A stretch of 64,000 bases of DNA from Pseudomonas sihuiensis (GCF_900106015.1 NZ_LT629797.1:1922001-1986000); one strand, 5' to 3'. Shown: positions 49,063 through 58,894, counted from the first letter of the stretch. Made by a program: numbers and translations. The notes: generated from the letters alone by a model not told the origin.

Positions 49063-50478
49063 TTAGCTGGCGTACAGGTAAGCCTCGACATCCATACCGG
49101 CATCGCGCATCTGCGCCAGCTTGTAGCGCAGGGTGCGCGGGCTGATACCCAGGCGCTCGGCGGCTTCCTTGCGGCGACCGCGCTCGGCACGCAGGGTGTC
49201 GATGATCACCTGAAACTCGCGACGGCGAAGGTCCTCGCCCAGCGCGCCGGCATCGACCGCACTCGGCGGCTCGACCGGTTGCGTCATCGGCGGGGCCATA
49301 CTCGGCACCACAGCCAGGTGCGGCACGGCGCTCTGCACCGTCTGACCTATGGGTGCGTGCAGGCACAGATCCTGCGCCTGAATCACCCCGCCCTGCTGCA
49401 GGATCAATGCGCGCTGAATGGCGTTGTCCAGCTCACGCACGTTGCCCGGCCACTGATGCTGCACCAGGCACTGCGCGGCCGATTCTGACAAGCGCACCGG
49501 CGCCTGATTCATTTTTTTGACGTGCTTGGCCAGCAGCCGCTCGGCCAGCGGCAGAATGTCGGCAGGCCGCTCACGCAACGGCCGCCAGGCCAAGGGGAAG
49601 ACCGACAGTCGATAATAGAGGTCCTCGCGGAAGCGCCCTGCCGCCACTTCACTGGCCAGGTCACGGTTGCTGGTGGCCAGCACGCGGATATCCAGGTTGA
49701 TTGGCTTGCGCGCCCCGACCCGTTCCACCTCACGCTCCTGCAGCACACGCAGCAACTTGGCCTGCAGCCCCAGCGGCATTTCTGAAATCTCGTCGAGCAG
49801 GATGGTGCCACCGTCGGCCAGCTCGAACTTGCCCGGCTGAGCGGTGACCGCACCGGTGAACGCGCCCTTCTCATGCCCGAACAAAGTCGCCTCAAGCATG
49901 TTGTCGGGAATCGCCGCACAGTTGATGGCGATGAAAGGCCCGGAGGCGCGCGGCGACTGCTGATGGATATAACGCGCCAGCACCTCCTTACCGGTCCCCG
50001 ACTCACCCGTGATCATCACCGTCGAATCACTCTGCGCCACGCGTGACGCCAGCTCCAGCAGCTGCACGCTGGCCGGCTCGAGCGCTACCGGACCATCGCA
50101 ATCCCCCGCCGTCAATTTACCGAGAGCGTGCTTGGCCACCAGCTCCAGCAGCGTGCGCGGCTCGAACGGCTTGACCAGATAATCAGCGGCGCCCTGACGG
50201 ATGGCATCTACCGCCCTCTCTACCGCGCCGAAAGCCGTCATCAGCAATACCGGCAGTTGCGGATAACGACTACGGATCTGCGCCAGCAGTTGATGACCAT
50301 CCATACCCGGCATGTTGACGTCACTGACCACCAGCCCGAACGGCTCTTCGGTCAACGCGACCAACGCCGCCTCGGCGCAATCGACCGCCCGATAATCATG
50401 CCCGCCCAGGCACAGGGTATCGGCCAGGGCTTCGCGCAGCGCGCGATCGTCTTCAACCAGCAGGACTTTGGCAGCCAT
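49063..50478 (-). CDS. fleR: Sigma-54-dependent response regulator FleR
   Basis: A 471-residue NtrC-type activator of flagellar class III genes. Receiver domain: phosphoacceptor Asp53 (LVVSDVNMPG), Lys103 (LVKPF). AAA+ domain: Walker A GESGTGKE at 158-165 and the sigma-54 contact GAFTGA at 205-210. A Fis-type HTH closes the protein (RKEAAERLGISPRTLRYKLA). Phosphorylated by FleS, it activates fliE-type sigma-54 promoters. The prophage begins 62 bp after its stop, so the gene is intact. Confidence 0.95.
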   Translation of the reverse strand: MAAKVLLVEDDRALREALADTLCLGGHDYRAVDCAEAALVALTEEPFGLVVSDVNMPGMDGHQLLAQIRSRYPQLPVLLMTAFGAVERAVDAIRQGAADYLVKPFEPRTLLELVAKHALGKLTAGDCDGPVALEPASVQLLELASRVAQSDSTVMITGESGTGKEVLARYIHQQSPRASGPFIAINCAAIPDNMLEATLFGHEKGAFTGAVTAQPGKFELADGGTILLDEISEMPLGLQAKLLRVLQEREVERVGARKPINLDIRVLATSNRDLASEVAAGRFREDLYYRLSVFPLAWRPLRERPADILPLAERLLAKHVKKMNQAPVRLSESAAQCLVQHQWPGNVRELDNAIQRALILQQGGVIQAQDLCLHAPIGQTVQSAVPHLAVVPSMAPPMTQPVEPPSAVDAGALGEDLRRREFQVIIDTLRAERGRRKEAAERLGISPRTLRYKLAQMRDAGMDVEAYLYAS

Positions 50479-50481
50479 GGG

Positions 50482-51696
50482 TTACTCCTGATTCGAGTGA
50501 GACGCCGCATCAAGCAGCGGCAGAGAAACGATGGCGCAGGTACCACGACCCGCACGCGATTGCAGCAGCAACTGGCCCTGGTGGGCGCGCGCCACAGCCT
50601 TGACCACCGCCAGGCCGAGGCCGGTCCCGGTAGTCTTGGTGGTGAAAAACGGCTCCCCCAGGCGCGCCAGGGTTTCCTGATTCATACCGGGCCCGTTATC
50701 GCTGACGCACAGGCGCAGCAGGCCGTCGCGGCGATATAGATGAATCTTCAGACGCGCATCGCGCCCGGCAGCCTGAATGGCGTTGTCGATCAGATTGAGG
50801 ACGGTGCCGACCAGCGTGTCGCGATTGCACAGCAGTTCGCCGTCACGCACATCGCACTGCCAGCGCACAGCCATATCGCCCACATGCGCGTCGGCAGCCG
50901 CACGCAGCGCATCGAACAGGGCCGACGGCGACAGACGATCCGGCAATGGCAGCTCGCCCCGGGCGAAGATCAGCATGTCGCGCACCTGGTTTTCCAACTC
51001 GTGCAGCCGCTCCTTCAAGCGCCCGGCGAAGCGCTGCTGCTGTTCGGCCGGCAGTACCTGTTCATTGAGGTGGCTTGCATAGAGCAACGCAGCGGAAAGC
51101 GGTGTACGGATCTGATGGGCCAGGGAAGCGACCATGCGCCCCAGCGCCGATAGGCGCTCATGGCGAGAGAGCTGATCCTGCAGGCGACGGGTTTCCGTCA
51201 GGTCGGTCAGTAGCACAAGCTGCCCCGGCTCCCCGTGCAGGGAACGCGTGGCGATAGATAGACGGCGGCCGTCGCGCATGGAGATTTCGTGACCATCGTC
51301 TTCGCGCGGCGCGAAGTTGCGAACGATTACCTGGCGCCAGAGCATACCCACCAGTGGCTGGCCGAGCAGCGCACGCGCGACTGGGTTGGCCTCGCGCACG
51401 ACGCCCTGACCGTCGATGACGATCACACCGCCAGGCAGCAGATCCAGCAGGCTTTGCAGGCGATGGGCCAGACGCTCCTTCTCCGCCAGTTCCTGCATAC
51501 GCTGAGCACTGACCAGTGCCAGCTGCCCCTTCAGCTCATTGACCCTCGCCTCGAGCAGGCTGTAGGACTCGCTGAGCTGATTGGACATCTGATTGAACAG
51601 GGCAAAGGCCTGCTCCAGTCCTGCACGGCTGGCTTGTTCGAGCGGCGCCGTAACGCCTGGCTCGGCTGACTCGGTAGGACGAAGGTTGGCTTCCAT
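50482..51696 (-). CDS. fleS: Sensor histidine kinase FleS
   Basis: A 404-residue soluble sensor kinase. It has an N-terminal coiled coil, a PAS domain (about 85-165, PGGVIVIDGQGVVREANPVA), the dimerisation/phosphoacceptor box with His194 (SLAHQIRTPL) and a C-terminal ATPase domain (LIDNAIQAAGRDA, VSDNGPGM). No membrane helix is present. It pairs with FleR, 3 bp downstream, and has a sigma-54 promoter at 51748-51765. Confidence 0.94.
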   Translation of the reverse strand: MEANLRPTESAEPGVTAPLEQASRAGLEQAFALFNQMSNQLSESYSLLEARVNELKGQLALVSAQRMQELAEKERLAHRLQSLLDLLPGGVIVIDGQGVVREANPVARALLGQPLVGMLWRQVIVRNFAPREDDGHEISMRDGRRLSIATRSLHGEPGQLVLLTDLTETRRLQDQLSRHERLSALGRMVASLAHQIRTPLSAALLYASHLNEQVLPAEQQQRFAGRLKERLHELENQVRDMLIFARGELPLPDRLSPSALFDALRAAADAHVGDMAVRWQCDVRDGELLCNRDTLVGTVLNLIDNAIQAAGRDARLKIHLYRRDGLLRLCVSDNGPGMNQETLARLGEPFFTTKTTGTGLGLAVVKAVARAHQGQLLLQSRAGRGTCAIVSLPLLDAASHSNQE

Positions 51697-51747
51697 CTGC
51701 TTCTCTCGTACGACGTTCCGTCAGAAGACGGTCGGATACAAGAGCCT

Positions 51748-51765
51748 TAGCAATACCCGTGCCTA
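51748..51765 (-). promoter_or_regulatory. Sigma-54 promoter of fleSR
   Basis: On the minus strand TAGGCACGGGTATTGCTA has the GG and GC doublets at -24/-12 with the right spacing (consensus TGGCACG-N4-TTGC). It lies 52 bp before the fleS ATG. FleQ is the expected activator. Confidence 0.78.
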
Positions 51766-51794
51766 CTTTTTTATTCTTATTTTTCAACCACTTG

Positions 51795-51835
51795 AAAAAA
51801 CGAAGCCGGAGCTTGCGTCAAAGCTCCGGCTTTCT
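51795..51835 (-). terminator. Intrinsic terminator of fleQ
   Basis: On the minus strand AAGCCGGAGCTT and AAGCTCCGGCTT form a 12-bp stem with a 6-base loop, followed by CGTTTTTTC. It separates fleQ from the fleSR promoter. Confidence 0.85.
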
Positions 51836-51868
51836 TTGCGGCGTTAGGGATGTTCTGAAAAAGTTACT

Positions 51869-51947
51869 TACCGTCACTCCCGCGAAGGCGGGAGCCCAGG
51901 AGTTTCGCAGGTTCTGGATTCCCGCCTGCGCGGGAATGACGAGTTTT
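51869..51947. repeat. Pair of inverted CCCGCGAAGGCGGG-type repeats between fleQ and fleS
   Basis: CGTCACTCCCGCGAAGGCGGG near 51870 and, in opposite orientation, ATTCCCGCCTGCGCGGGAATGACG near 51925. It is the same family as the prophage target and the copies flanking the GIY-YIG gene; each unit is itself palindromic. Confidence 0.8.
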
Positions 51948-51977
51948 CCAGAGTTTCCTTAGCCTGAGGCTGAGGAA

Positions 51978-53453
51978 TCAATCCTCGTCCTGACCATCCT
52001 CTTCGCGGCGGCTCATGCCGTACTTGCGCATTTTCTCGACCAGCGTGGTACGGCGAATACGCAGGCGCTCAGCAGCCCGCGCCACCACGCCGCCGGCATC
52101 ATCCAGCGCCTGCTGGATCAGCCCCTGCTCCAGATTGCCCAGGTAGTCCTTCAGATCCAGGCCTTCCGGCGGCAGCATGGCCGGCGCATCGAGGCCCGGC
52201 AGCCCGGCCAGGATCGCGGCGCGCTCCTCCATCTCGTCGCGCAGGCTGGCGGCCAACTGCTCGTCCTCGTCATCGACGTGGCGGAATTTCTTCGGCAGCT
52301 CGCCAACGCCGATCACCCCATAGGGATGCATGATCGCCATGCGCTCCACCAGGTTGGCCAGCTCGCGCACGTTGCCCGCCCAGTCGTGACGGCACAGCGA
52401 CATGATGGCGGCCGAGTTGAAGCGAATGGAGCCGCGCTTCTCGTGCTCCATGCGCGAAATCAGCTCGTTCATCAGCAGCGGGATGTCTTCGATGCGCTCG
52501 CGCAGCGGCGCCATCTCGATGGGGAAGACGTTGAGGCGGTAGTACAGATCCTCGCGGAAGCTGCCGTCCTCGATCATCTTCTCCAGGTTCTTGTGCGTGG
52601 CCGCGATGATGCGCACGTCGGCGGTCTGCGTCTTGTTACTGCCGACTCGCTCGAAAGTGCGCTCCTGCAACACACGCAGCAGCTTGACCTGCATCGGCAG
52701 CGGCATATCACCGATTTCATCGAGGAACAGCGTGCCGCCATTGGCCAACTCAAAGCGCCCTGCCCGGCTGGTGATGGCGCCGGTGAAGGCGCCCTTCTCA
52801 TGCCCGAACAGCTCGCTTTCCAGCAACTCGGCCGGAATGGCCCCACAGTTGACCGGCACGAACGGCGCCTCGCGACGCTTGGAGTGGTAATGCAGGTTGC
52901 GCGCCACCACCTCCTTGCCGGTGCCGGACTCGCCGAGGATCAGCACGCTGGCCTCGGTATCGGCCACCTGCTGCATCATCTGTCGCACCTGCTGAATGGC
53001 GCGACTGGTACCCACCAGGCTACGGAACAGATTGGGCTCACGCTGCCGACCACGATCACGGGCCTGGTCGTACATTTCACGGTAGACCTGGGCGCGATGC
53101 AGCGAGTCGAGCAACTTGTTATAACTGAGCGGCGTCTCCAGACTGGCCAGCACGCGCCGACGCAAGTCTTCCGGCCACTCGGCAATACTGACATCACCCA
53201 CCGTCAGCAAGGGCAGAAACTCATCCCACCCGGCAAGCTGCTTGGTCAGTTCAAGCGCGCCGCCCTTGGCCTCGACATCGCCCAGCAAGACACTCAGCAC
53301 CTCGCGACTGGACTCAAGCCCAGCCACGGCACTGCGCCAGTCCTGGCTTGTACAGGCCAGATGCTCCTCCCCGAGAAAGCTCAGAATGATCGCCAGTTCG
53401 TGGCGGCGCGCAGCATTGTCATCGATCAACAGGATTTTGGTTTCACGCCACAT
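51978..53453 (-). CDS. fleQ: Master flagellar regulator FleQ
   Basis: A 491-residue sigma-54 enhancer-binding protein and c-di-GMP receptor controlling flagellar and exopolysaccharide genes. It has an atypical receiver (1-125), an AAA+ domain with Walker A GESGTGKE at 174-181 and GAFTGA at 221-226, and a C-terminal Fis HTH ([20 protein letters not shown]). FleQ of P. aeruginosa lacks the phosphoacceptor Asp; here the aligned position ([10 protein letters not shown], Asp59) appears to be Asp, while the conserved Lys is absent. FleN (not in this window) and c-di-GMP modulate it. Confidence 0.96.
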   Translation of the reverse strand: MWRETKILLIDDNAARRHELAIILSFLGEEHLACTSQDWRSAVAGLESSREVLSVLLGDVEAKGGALELTKQLAGWDEFLPLLTVGDVSIAEWPEDLRRRVLASLETPLSYNKLLDSLHRAQVYREMYDQARDRGRQREPNLFRSLVGTSRAIQQVRQMMQQVADTEASVLILGESGTGKEVVARNLHYHSKRREAPFVPVNCGAIPAELLESELFGHEKGAFTGAITSRAGRFELANGGTLFLDEIGDMPLPMQVKLLRVLQERTFERVGSNKTQTADVRIIAATHKNLEKMIEDGSFREDLYYRLNVFPIEMAPLRERIEDIPLLMNELISRMEHEKRGSIRFNSAAIMSLCRHDWAGNVRELANLVERMAIMHPYGVIGVGELPKKFRHVDDEDEQLAASLRDEMEERAAILAGLPGLDAPAMLPPEGLDLKDYLGNLEQGLIQQALDDAGGVVARAAERLRIRRTTLVEKMRKYGMSRREEDGQDED

Positions 53454-53702
53454 CTTGTGCTTGTCTGACCCGAGGAGTTAGGGAAATTGCACGCCAGTTC
53501 TTCGGCGCACACCGGCAACTTGCCACTAGTAAAGTCAAAAAATTGGACTCAGTCAAATTTATGGCGTGATTTCCTGTGGCGTTCCCGTACTCGCTGCGGT
53601 TGCACCCGCCCTACCGATGCAGCAGGGCAGCTTTTTCTCCCCTCTCCCCAGCCCTCTCCCGCAAGCGGGAGAGGGGGCAGAAACCTGCGCTAGCCATGAC
53701 AA
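53454..53702. repeat. Intergenic region upstream of fleQ with two repeat types
   Basis: No gene is seen. It contains the fleQ leader, a half copy of the GCACCCGCCCTAC repeat near 53601-53615 and the hairpin CCCTCTCCCGC-AA-GCGGGAGAGGG at 53652-53675. The hairpin lies 28 bp past the stop of the FliT-like gene and may serve as its terminator, although the T-run is short. Confidence 0.65.
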
Positions 53703-53996
53703 TCAGCCGAACAACTGATAGACCTTGGCCCCCTGGCGAGCCTGGTTGATCTGCACCAGCTCATCGCCAAGGCGTTTGCGCTCGGCCGTGCACAGCGTAA
53801 CCAGCTCGCGGTAGAGCAGCAGCAGCTCCTGCATGCTGTCGCGCAGGCGCGCCTCATCGCCCCCCTCGTGCATGGCCGCATCGACCGCCTGGCGGCATTG
53901 CAGATCCAACTTGCCGATGGCCACCCAGTCCTGCCTGAGCAGGGCATCGCGCAGTGCGCAGCCGGTTTCTTCCAGACGCTGGACAGACGAACTCAT
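53703..53996 (-). CDS. FliT-like flagellar chaperone (fleP position)
   Basis: A 97-residue helical protein between fliS and fleQ (MSSSVQRLEETGCALRDALL). Size and helix pattern fit the FliT family of FliD chaperones; in P. aeruginosa the gene in this position is PA1096 (fleP). The ATG has GGGAGAA upstream. Chaperoning of FliD is likely, not proven. Confidence 0.72.
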   Translation of the reverse strand: MSSSVQRLEETGCALRDALLRQDWVAIGKLDLQCRQAVDAAMHEGGDEARLRDSMQELLLLYRELVTLCTAERKRLGDELVQINQARQGAKVYQLFG

Positions 53997-54026
53997 GATT
54001 TTCTCCCGGATTGTCCGGCACGGCCC

Positions 54027-54404
54027 TCAAGCAATGCCATCCCAGCCTTCTTTCAATTCACGCAGCAATTGCGCCACCTGACGCAGGATCGCCTCATCGT
54101 TTTTCAGGTTGGCCTGGGCCAACTGCCGAATCATGTATTCATAGAGCCCATCGAGGTGCTGCGCCAACTCGCCCCCCTGGCCCTTGTCCAACCCCTCGCG
54201 CAGGCCACCGACGATCCCGATCACCTTGCCGATCAGCAGCCCCTTCTCGGCGACCTGGCCACGGGCAAGCGCGCCCTGGGCCTGCGCCAGGCGATCCAGG
54301 GCGCCTTCGAACAACATCTGGATCAAGCGATGGGGGCTGGCCTCGGCAAGCTGGGACTGGGTACTGACCTGCTGATACTGCCTGAGCGCGGACGCTGCAT
54401 ACAT
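54027..54404 (-). CDS. fliS: Flagellin export chaperone FliS
   Basis: A 125-residue FliS. Family features are the N-terminal ALRQYQQVS, the SPHRLIQMLFEGALDRL block and the C-terminal helix LRELKEGWDGIA. It binds the C-terminal helix of FliC to prevent polymerisation before export. A GAGGAG site precedes the ATG; it lies 108 bp after fliD. Confidence 0.93.
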   Translation of the reverse strand: MYAASALRQYQQVSTQSQLAEASPHRLIQMLFEGALDRLAQAQGALARGQVAEKGLLIGKVIGIVGGLREGLDKGQGGELAQHLDGLYEYMIRQLAQANLKNDEAILRQVAQLLRELKEGWDGIA

Positions 54405-54512
54405 GACGACTGCTCCTCGATAACCAAGTCACTGCGTGGACTTGACAGGCTATCGGCCGGCAATCGGGAATCTTTAGGCTGGAAGCCGCACAGCGGCGGC
54501 TCTCCCTGACAC

Positions 54513-55922
54513 TCATTTTTTGTTGGAATTGTTCAGCGCCTCGAGCGTGCTCAGAAGGCTCGCGCTGCTTGCATTCAACTGCGCCACCAGGATATCCATG
54601 TTGTTGTACTTGGTGTACAGCGAGGTGGTCAGCGAATCGATGCGCCGATCCAGCGCCTGCTGCTGCTCGCTCAATTGCGTCATGGTCTTTTGCAGCGACT
54701 CGGTGCGACCGGCCAGCAGCCCTCCGGGTGCCGTGTAAGGCTCGGTGACCGATTTCAGGCGCGGAATCAACCCGTCGTCGCCGACGAAGAACGCCTGAAC
54801 CTCATCGTAGTGGGTCTCCAGCGCGCTGCTCAGCTTGGCATCGTCGATCGACAGCGTACCGTCCTTGTTGGTGGTCACGCCCAGTTGCGCCAGAACGCTC
54901 AGCTCACCGCTGCCGGTCGAGGGCTGTACCAGTTCGTTGCGTATCGAACCGAGCAGCGAGCGAACCAGGGCGTCGCCCACCAGCGCGCCGGCATCGGTAC
55001 TCGTCTCGTCTTCGCTGGTGGTTACCCGGGTCAAGGCATTGGTGACGGTGATCAGGTTGTTGTAGGCACTGACGAAAGCCTCGATGGAGGTTTTCAAGCC
55101 CTCGGTATTGGGCGCCACGGTCAGGGTGGTGGTGCCCTCGGCCGTCAGCTTGATGCTCAGGCCGCTCAGCGCCGTGACGGTGTTGGTGGAGCTGCTCAGC
55201 TCCAGGCCGTCGATCTTGTAGGAAGCATTGCTGGCCAGGGTGATGGAGCCAGCCCCGGTGCCCGACTGCTGGGTAAGGTCGTGATTGCCGTCCTCATCGA
55301 CGTTGATGTTCAGCGCCGCCAGATCCCCCGTGCCCTTCACATACAGGTCGGTGCCCTCCCCGGTGACCTCCGAGGACAGTACCAGGCGCGCGCCACTGGC
55401 ATCGGTGATGATGTTGGCGCTGATGCCCGCAGTGGCGGAAAGCTGGGAGTTGATCGCATCGCGGATTTCCGTCAGCGAAGCCCCCGGCGCGACCTGAACC
55501 TCATAGGAGGCGTTGTCGCCGACGTCGATGGTCAGCGTGCCGCCGGAATCGAAGGTCGTGGAAGCACCGCCCTCCAGGCTGGCACTGGCCACTTTCGACG
55601 AACTGGCCAGGCTGATCACCTCCACCTCGTAACTGCCGGGAACCGCGCCCGCGCCAGCAGTGGCGCTGGCCACGCCATCGGCGGAGGACTGCACGCCGAG
55701 CCCTTCGAAGCTGCTGGAGGAACTCTCCAGGGCGGTCAGCGAGGCTTCGAACGTCTCGACCGCGCTGGTCAGCGTACCCACGGCCGAGAGGCTGGTTTCC
55801 GTCTTGGTCGTCAGCCGGTCGATCTGCGCCTGCTTGGGCGCCTTTTCCGCATCGGCGATGGCGGTCACCATGCCGTCGATATCCAGCCCTGTACCCAGAC
55901 CGGTAATAGTGGTGCCTGACAT
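54513..55922 (-). CDS. fliD: Flagellar cap protein FliD
   Basis: A 469-residue filament cap and hook-associated protein. It begins MSGTTITGLGTGLDIDGMVT, the canonical FliD N-terminus, with a C-terminal coiled coil (MTQLSEQQQALDRRIDSLTT) that completes the cap ring. The ATG at 55922 is preceded by GAGGAGG. The Thr/Ser/Gly-rich middle (surface domain) is the variable part; the length is nearer the B-type cap. Confidence 0.94.
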   Translation of the reverse strand: MSGTTITGLGTGLDIDGMVTAIADAEKAPKQAQIDRLTTKTETSLSAVGTLTSAVETFEASLTALESSSSSFEGLGVQSSADGVASATAGAGAVPGSYEVEVISLASSSKVASASLEGGASTTFDSGGTLTIDVGDNASYEVQVAPGASLTEIRDAINSQLSATAGISANIITDASGARLVLSSEVTGEGTDLYVKGTGDLAALNINVDEDGNHDLTQQSGTGAGSITLASNASYKIDGLELSSSTNTVTALSGLSIKLTAEGTTTLTVAPNTEGLKTSIEAFVSAYNNLITVTNALTRVTTSEDETSTDAGALVGDALVRSLLGSIRNELVQPSTGSGELSVLAQLGVTTNKDGTLSIDDAKLSSALETHYDEVQAFFVGDDGLIPRLKSVTEPYTAPGGLLAGRTESLQKTMTQLSEQQQALDRRIDSLTTSLYTKYNNMDILVAQLNASSASLLSTLEALNNSNKK

Positions 55923-56049
55923 GTCGACCTCCTCGCAACGAATTATTGACGCCCTGCCACTGCCCAGCAATTAACGAGCCAGTCACTCAACCTGTGTAGC
56001 AGCGAATTTATTCGCGAACCCGTTCACCGCAGGCTCACGCCTGTGAAAA

Positions 56050-56403
56050 TCACGCCTCTTCGCGAAACAGCAGGCTGCGCATGTCCTCCAGGCGCGCCGC
56101 CAGACTCAAGGCCACCTCGGAGGGAATCTGCCGAACCACTTCGCCGGAACCGCCATCGACGACCTGCACCACCACCCGGCCGGTGCTGTCGTCGACCTGG
56201 AAATTGATGTCGCGGCGAATCGACTGCATGGCGCTCTGCATGCTCGCCACCGCCGACTCCTGTTGCTCGCGCGGTACGTTCGCCACGGCCTCGGCCGCCT
56301 GGGGATTCTCGCCCGACTGCCGTGGCCGCTCGACGGCCGCCCCGGCTACCTGGCGCGCCGATGGCGTCAGGCTGCCAATTGGCGTAACGCTTGTAATGGT
56401 CAT
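56050..56403 (-). CDS. flaG: FlaG family protein (fleL)
   Basis: A 117-residue FlaG. The conserved C-terminus is INFQVDDSTGRVVVQVVDGG followed by VVRQIPSEVALSLAARLEDM. FlaG limits filament length. The ATG at 56403 has GAGGTG upstream. It lies between fliC and fliD as in P. aeruginosa. Confidence 0.92.
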   Translation of the reverse strand: MTITSVTPIGSLTPSARQVAGAAVERPRQSGENPQAAEAVANVPREQQESAVASMQSAMQSIRRDINFQVDDSTGRVVVQVVDGGSGEVVRQIPSEVALSLAARLEDMRSLLFREEA

Positions 56404-56426
56404 GAGAGCACCTCGCAATGGGCAAA

Positions 56427-56451
56427 GGGGGAAGGCTTGCGCACTCCCCCC
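56427..56451 (-). terminator. Hairpin after fliC
   Basis: GGGGGA and TCCCCC arms enclose a 13-base loop 22 bp past the fliC stop, followed by TTTG on the minus strand. A weak terminator or attenuator that would allow less flaG than fliC mRNA. Confidence 0.5.
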
Positions 56452-56472
56452 TCCACCGCCTCAGAGATTGGC

Positions 56473-57924
56473 TTATTGCAGCAGGCTCAGCACCGCGGAC
56501 GGCAACTGGTTGGCCTGCGCCAGGATCGCGGTGGACGCCTGTTGCAGGGTCTGCTGCTTGGTCAGCTCGGCGGTTTCCGCGGCGAAGTCGGCATCCTGGA
56601 TCCGGCTGCGGGCGGAAGTGGAGTTCTCCACGATGCTCTGCAGGTTGGAAACGGTGCTGTCGAAGCGGTTCTGCACGGCACCGAGGTCGGCGCGCTGGGT
56701 GTCGATATTCGAGATCGCCTTGTCGATCACCGCGATGGCGCTTTGCGAGCCTTCGGCCGTGGTGATGCTGGTGTCGGCGATGCTGGTCAGGTTCGACGTG
56801 GCAGTGGTGGTGCCTGTTGCCGCGAACAGCCCCCCGACGCCATTACCCGCCAGCGAGTACGACTTGGAGGAGTTCAATTCCACTGCACCGGTAGCGATGA
56901 AGTCCTCATCAATAGCAGTACCCGACGCCGCATACTTGCCCGAACCATCCTGCACGTTCACCGTGACACCACCATATTCGGTGGTAACGCCAGTTGTGCT
57001 CACAGCGCCGAAGACGATGTTCTCGCCGGTTTCGGAGGTGATGGACAGCTCGCCACTGCTTTCGTTGAAGTTCACACTGATGCCCAGCGCCGCAGCGTTG
57101 GAGCTCAACTGCTCGGCCAGGCTGGCGTTGTCGGTCACACCGATAAGGTCGATAGCATCGGAATCGCCCACCTTGATGCTGAAGTTGGCCGGGGATGTCG
57201 ATGCAGTGTCTGCATCGACATCCAGGCTGGCCACGGTACGCGCAGAAGCACTGAGCCCGGTAACGGCACCATCCAGCAGTTTGGCGATCTCCGCAGCCGA
57301 GGCACCCTCTTCAACAGTAACGGTCTTGGTCGTGCCACTGCCAGTAACGGTGATGCTGCCGCCGGTAACGCCGGATGCGCTCGGGGTGATCGCCGTGGTC
57401 TGAACCTGCTGGGAACCGATATTGGTTGCAGAGACATTGCCCAGAGTGACGTTGATGGTCTCGTTGGCATTGGCGCCGACCTGGAAGCTGGTAGTACCAA
57501 ACGAGCCATCCAGGAGATTACGGCCACCGAAAGTGGTGGTGTTGGCGATACGGGTCAGCTCGGTGGTCAGCTGAGAGTACTCGGCCTGCAGCGAAGCGCG
57601 GTCTTCGGCGCTGTTGGAGCCGTTGGCCGATTGCAAGGCCAGCTCGCGCATACGCTGCAGGATGTTGGTGGATTCCTGCATGGCGCCTTCGGCGGTCTGG
57701 GCGATGGAGATGCCGTCGTTGGCGTTCTTGGTCGCCACGTTCAGGCCGTTGATCTGGCTGGTCAGGCGGTTGGAAATCTGCAGGCCGGCTGCATCGTCCT
57801 TGGCGCTGTTGATCTTCAGGCCGCTGGACAGGCGCTGCATGGTGGTGGACAGGGCATCGGACGCCCTGTTCAGGTTTTTCTGGGTGTTGAGCGATGCAAC
57901 GTTGGTATTGACGGTAAGAGCCAT
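56473..57924 (-). CDS. fliC: Flagellin FliC
   Basis: The 483-residue filament subunit. The conserved N-terminal D0/D1 ([38 protein letters not shown]) and C-terminal D1/D0 ([15 protein letters not shown], [18 protein letters not shown]) flank a variable Thr/Ser/Ala-rich centre at about 170-390, the surface-exposed part and the probable glycosylation target. Length is near the b-type flagellin of P. aeruginosa (488). It has a strong sigma-28 promoter. Confidence 0.96.
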   Translation of the reverse strand: MALTVNTNVASLNTQKNLNRASDALSTTMQRLSSGLKINSAKDDAAGLQISNRLTSQINGLNVATKNANDGISIAQTAEGAMQESTNILQRMRELALQSANGSNSAEDRASLQAEYSQLTTELTRIANTTTFGGRNLLDGSFGTTSFQVGANANETINVTLGNVSATNIGSQQVQTTAITPSASGVTGGSITVTGSGTTKTVTVEEGASAAEIAKLLDGAVTGLSASARTVASLDVDADTASTSPANFSIKVGDSDAIDLIGVTDNASLAEQLSSNAAALGISVNFNESSGELSITSETGENIVFGAVSTTGVTTEYGGVTVNVQDGSGKYAASGTAIDEDFIATGAVELNSSKSYSLAGNGVGGLFAATGTTTATSNLTSIADTSITTAEGSQSAIAVIDKAISNIDTQRADLGAVQNRFDSTVSNLQSIVENSTSARSRIQDADFAAETAELTKQQTLQQASTAILAQANQLPSAVLSLLQ

Positions 57925-58005
57925 GACGAGAACCTCGTGGTGTGGGCTTGTACGACTCCCGGCCTTGGCAACCGCCCGGGATGGCCTAGAGAGCTTTCAC
58001 TGGGT

Positions 58006-58032
58006 TTATCGTCTCCTGCGGCCAATCCTTTA
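58006..58032 (-). promoter_or_regulatory. Sigma-28 (FliA) promoter of fliC
   Basis: On the minus strand TAAA is followed after exactly 15 bp by GACGATAA, against the FliA consensus TAAA-N15-GCCGATAA (one mismatch). It lies 82 bp before the fliC ATG. Confidence 0.9.
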
Positions 58033-58129
58033 GCGTTTTTTTCGATTTTTTTCGAGTCAATCCACTGACGCCTTGACAAGAATAAAAACCCTTTTAAAAC
58101 AATAGCCCACGAAAGAACCACGGATGGCC

Positions 58130-58200
58130 TTCGTAGGGTGCGCCGTGCGCACCGCGAAGACCGCAGTGCTTGCCTGGTGCGCACGGCACACCCTACGAAA
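58130..58200. repeat. Inverted repeat GTAGGGTGCGCCGTGCGCACC
   Basis: Two 20-plus-bp arms (CGTAGGGTGCGCCGTGCGCA type) surround a 25-base loop, about 100 bp upstream of the fliC promoter. A long hairpin; it belongs to a palindrome family related to the GTAGGGCGGGTG repeats. Confidence 0.8.
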
Positions 58201-58243
58201 GGCCGTCCGACCGACAGTTGATCTGTGGCGTAACACTAGATTC

Positions 58244-58472
58244 GTAGGGCGGGTGCAACCCGCCAGAGGCTATTGGCCAGGGCAATCGGGTGAAGCTGAA
58301 AAGGCCAGAACATGCAGGTGGATATCCCTGAAACCCCTTTATAGCCCCCGTTGGTGGGCTGAAGCGGAACGCCGCCCGGCCCACCCTACAAGGCTGACAT
58401 TGTGAGCGCATAAATGAGAATGGCTTTCTTCAGCCGATTGCCCTGGGCTATTGGCGGGTTTCACCCGCCCTA
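58244..58472. repeat. 229-bp segment bounded by inverted GTAGGGCGGGTG repeats
   Basis: The left arm is GTAGGGCGGGTGCAACCCGCC and on to GGCTATTGGCCAGGGCAATCGG (58244-58289). The right arm is its complement, with GATTGCCCTGGGCTATTGG to GCCCTAC (58433-58472). The arms are 40-46 bp long. The 140-bp interior has no gene. Likely a composite palindromic element or MITE-like unit. Confidence 0.75.
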
Positions 58473-58582
58473 CCGATGCAGCATCCTTACCATCCTCGGC
58501 TCCTTGAGCGCATAGCGCGATTGCCCTGTTATCCTCCTGCAGATAACGCTCCTGGTAGATGCGTCGCTCATTGTCGTCCAGG
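58473..58582. repeat. Repeat copy containing GCGCGATTGCCC next to the ParE gene
   Basis: No gene is seen. Positions 58473-58528 are, in reverse complement, nearly the same as 59967-60007 (GGGCAATCGCGC, ATGCGCTCAAGGA, AAGGATGCTGCA), with a 12-bp extra piece here. The rest is the 3' flank of the toxin gene. Confidence 0.7.
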
Positions 58583-58894
58583 TCAATCTTTGAGCCGGTC
58601 GGCCAGTCGTGCCATCAGGTTCATGCGCTCATGGAAAATAGCCACGATCAAGGCAGGCGCTCCCTCACGCAGCAGACAGAATATGTAGTGATGCTCGTAG
58701 CGCCCCATCCGTAGAGCCGGAAAAAGCGCACTCATGTCTTTGAACGCACCCCGACCATCGGCGAGGCTGGCTATACCCTGTTCCAGCGTAGCGATGTAGC
58801 GGCGCGCCTGCGCATCGCCCCATTGCTTGCGCGTGTAGCGGACGATATCACGCAGGTCGGATTCTGCCGCCGCAGTGAGAACGTAGCCGGTCAA
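58583..58894 (-). CDS. parE: ParE/RelE-family toxin
   Basis: A 103-residue ParE-type toxin: TAAAESDLRDIVRYTRKQWG, IASLADGRGAFKDM and the C-terminal MGRYEHHYIFCLLREGAPAL with VAIFHERMNL. Members poison gyrase or cleave mRNA. The start is a TTG at 58894 that overlaps the antitoxin stop as TTGA, so it is translationally coupled to the antitoxin and probably made in smaller amounts. Confidence 0.85.
   Translation of the reverse strand: MTGYVLTAAAESDLRDIVRYTRKQWGDAQARRYIATLEQGIASLADGRGAFKDMSALFPALRMGRYEHHYIFCLLREGAPALIVAIFHERMNLMARLADRLKD

Noticed and set aside
58124..58411. Short open frames (70-93 codons) in the fliC upstream region
   Set aside because: They are read through palindromic repeats, are Arg/Pro-rich and lack ribosome sites.
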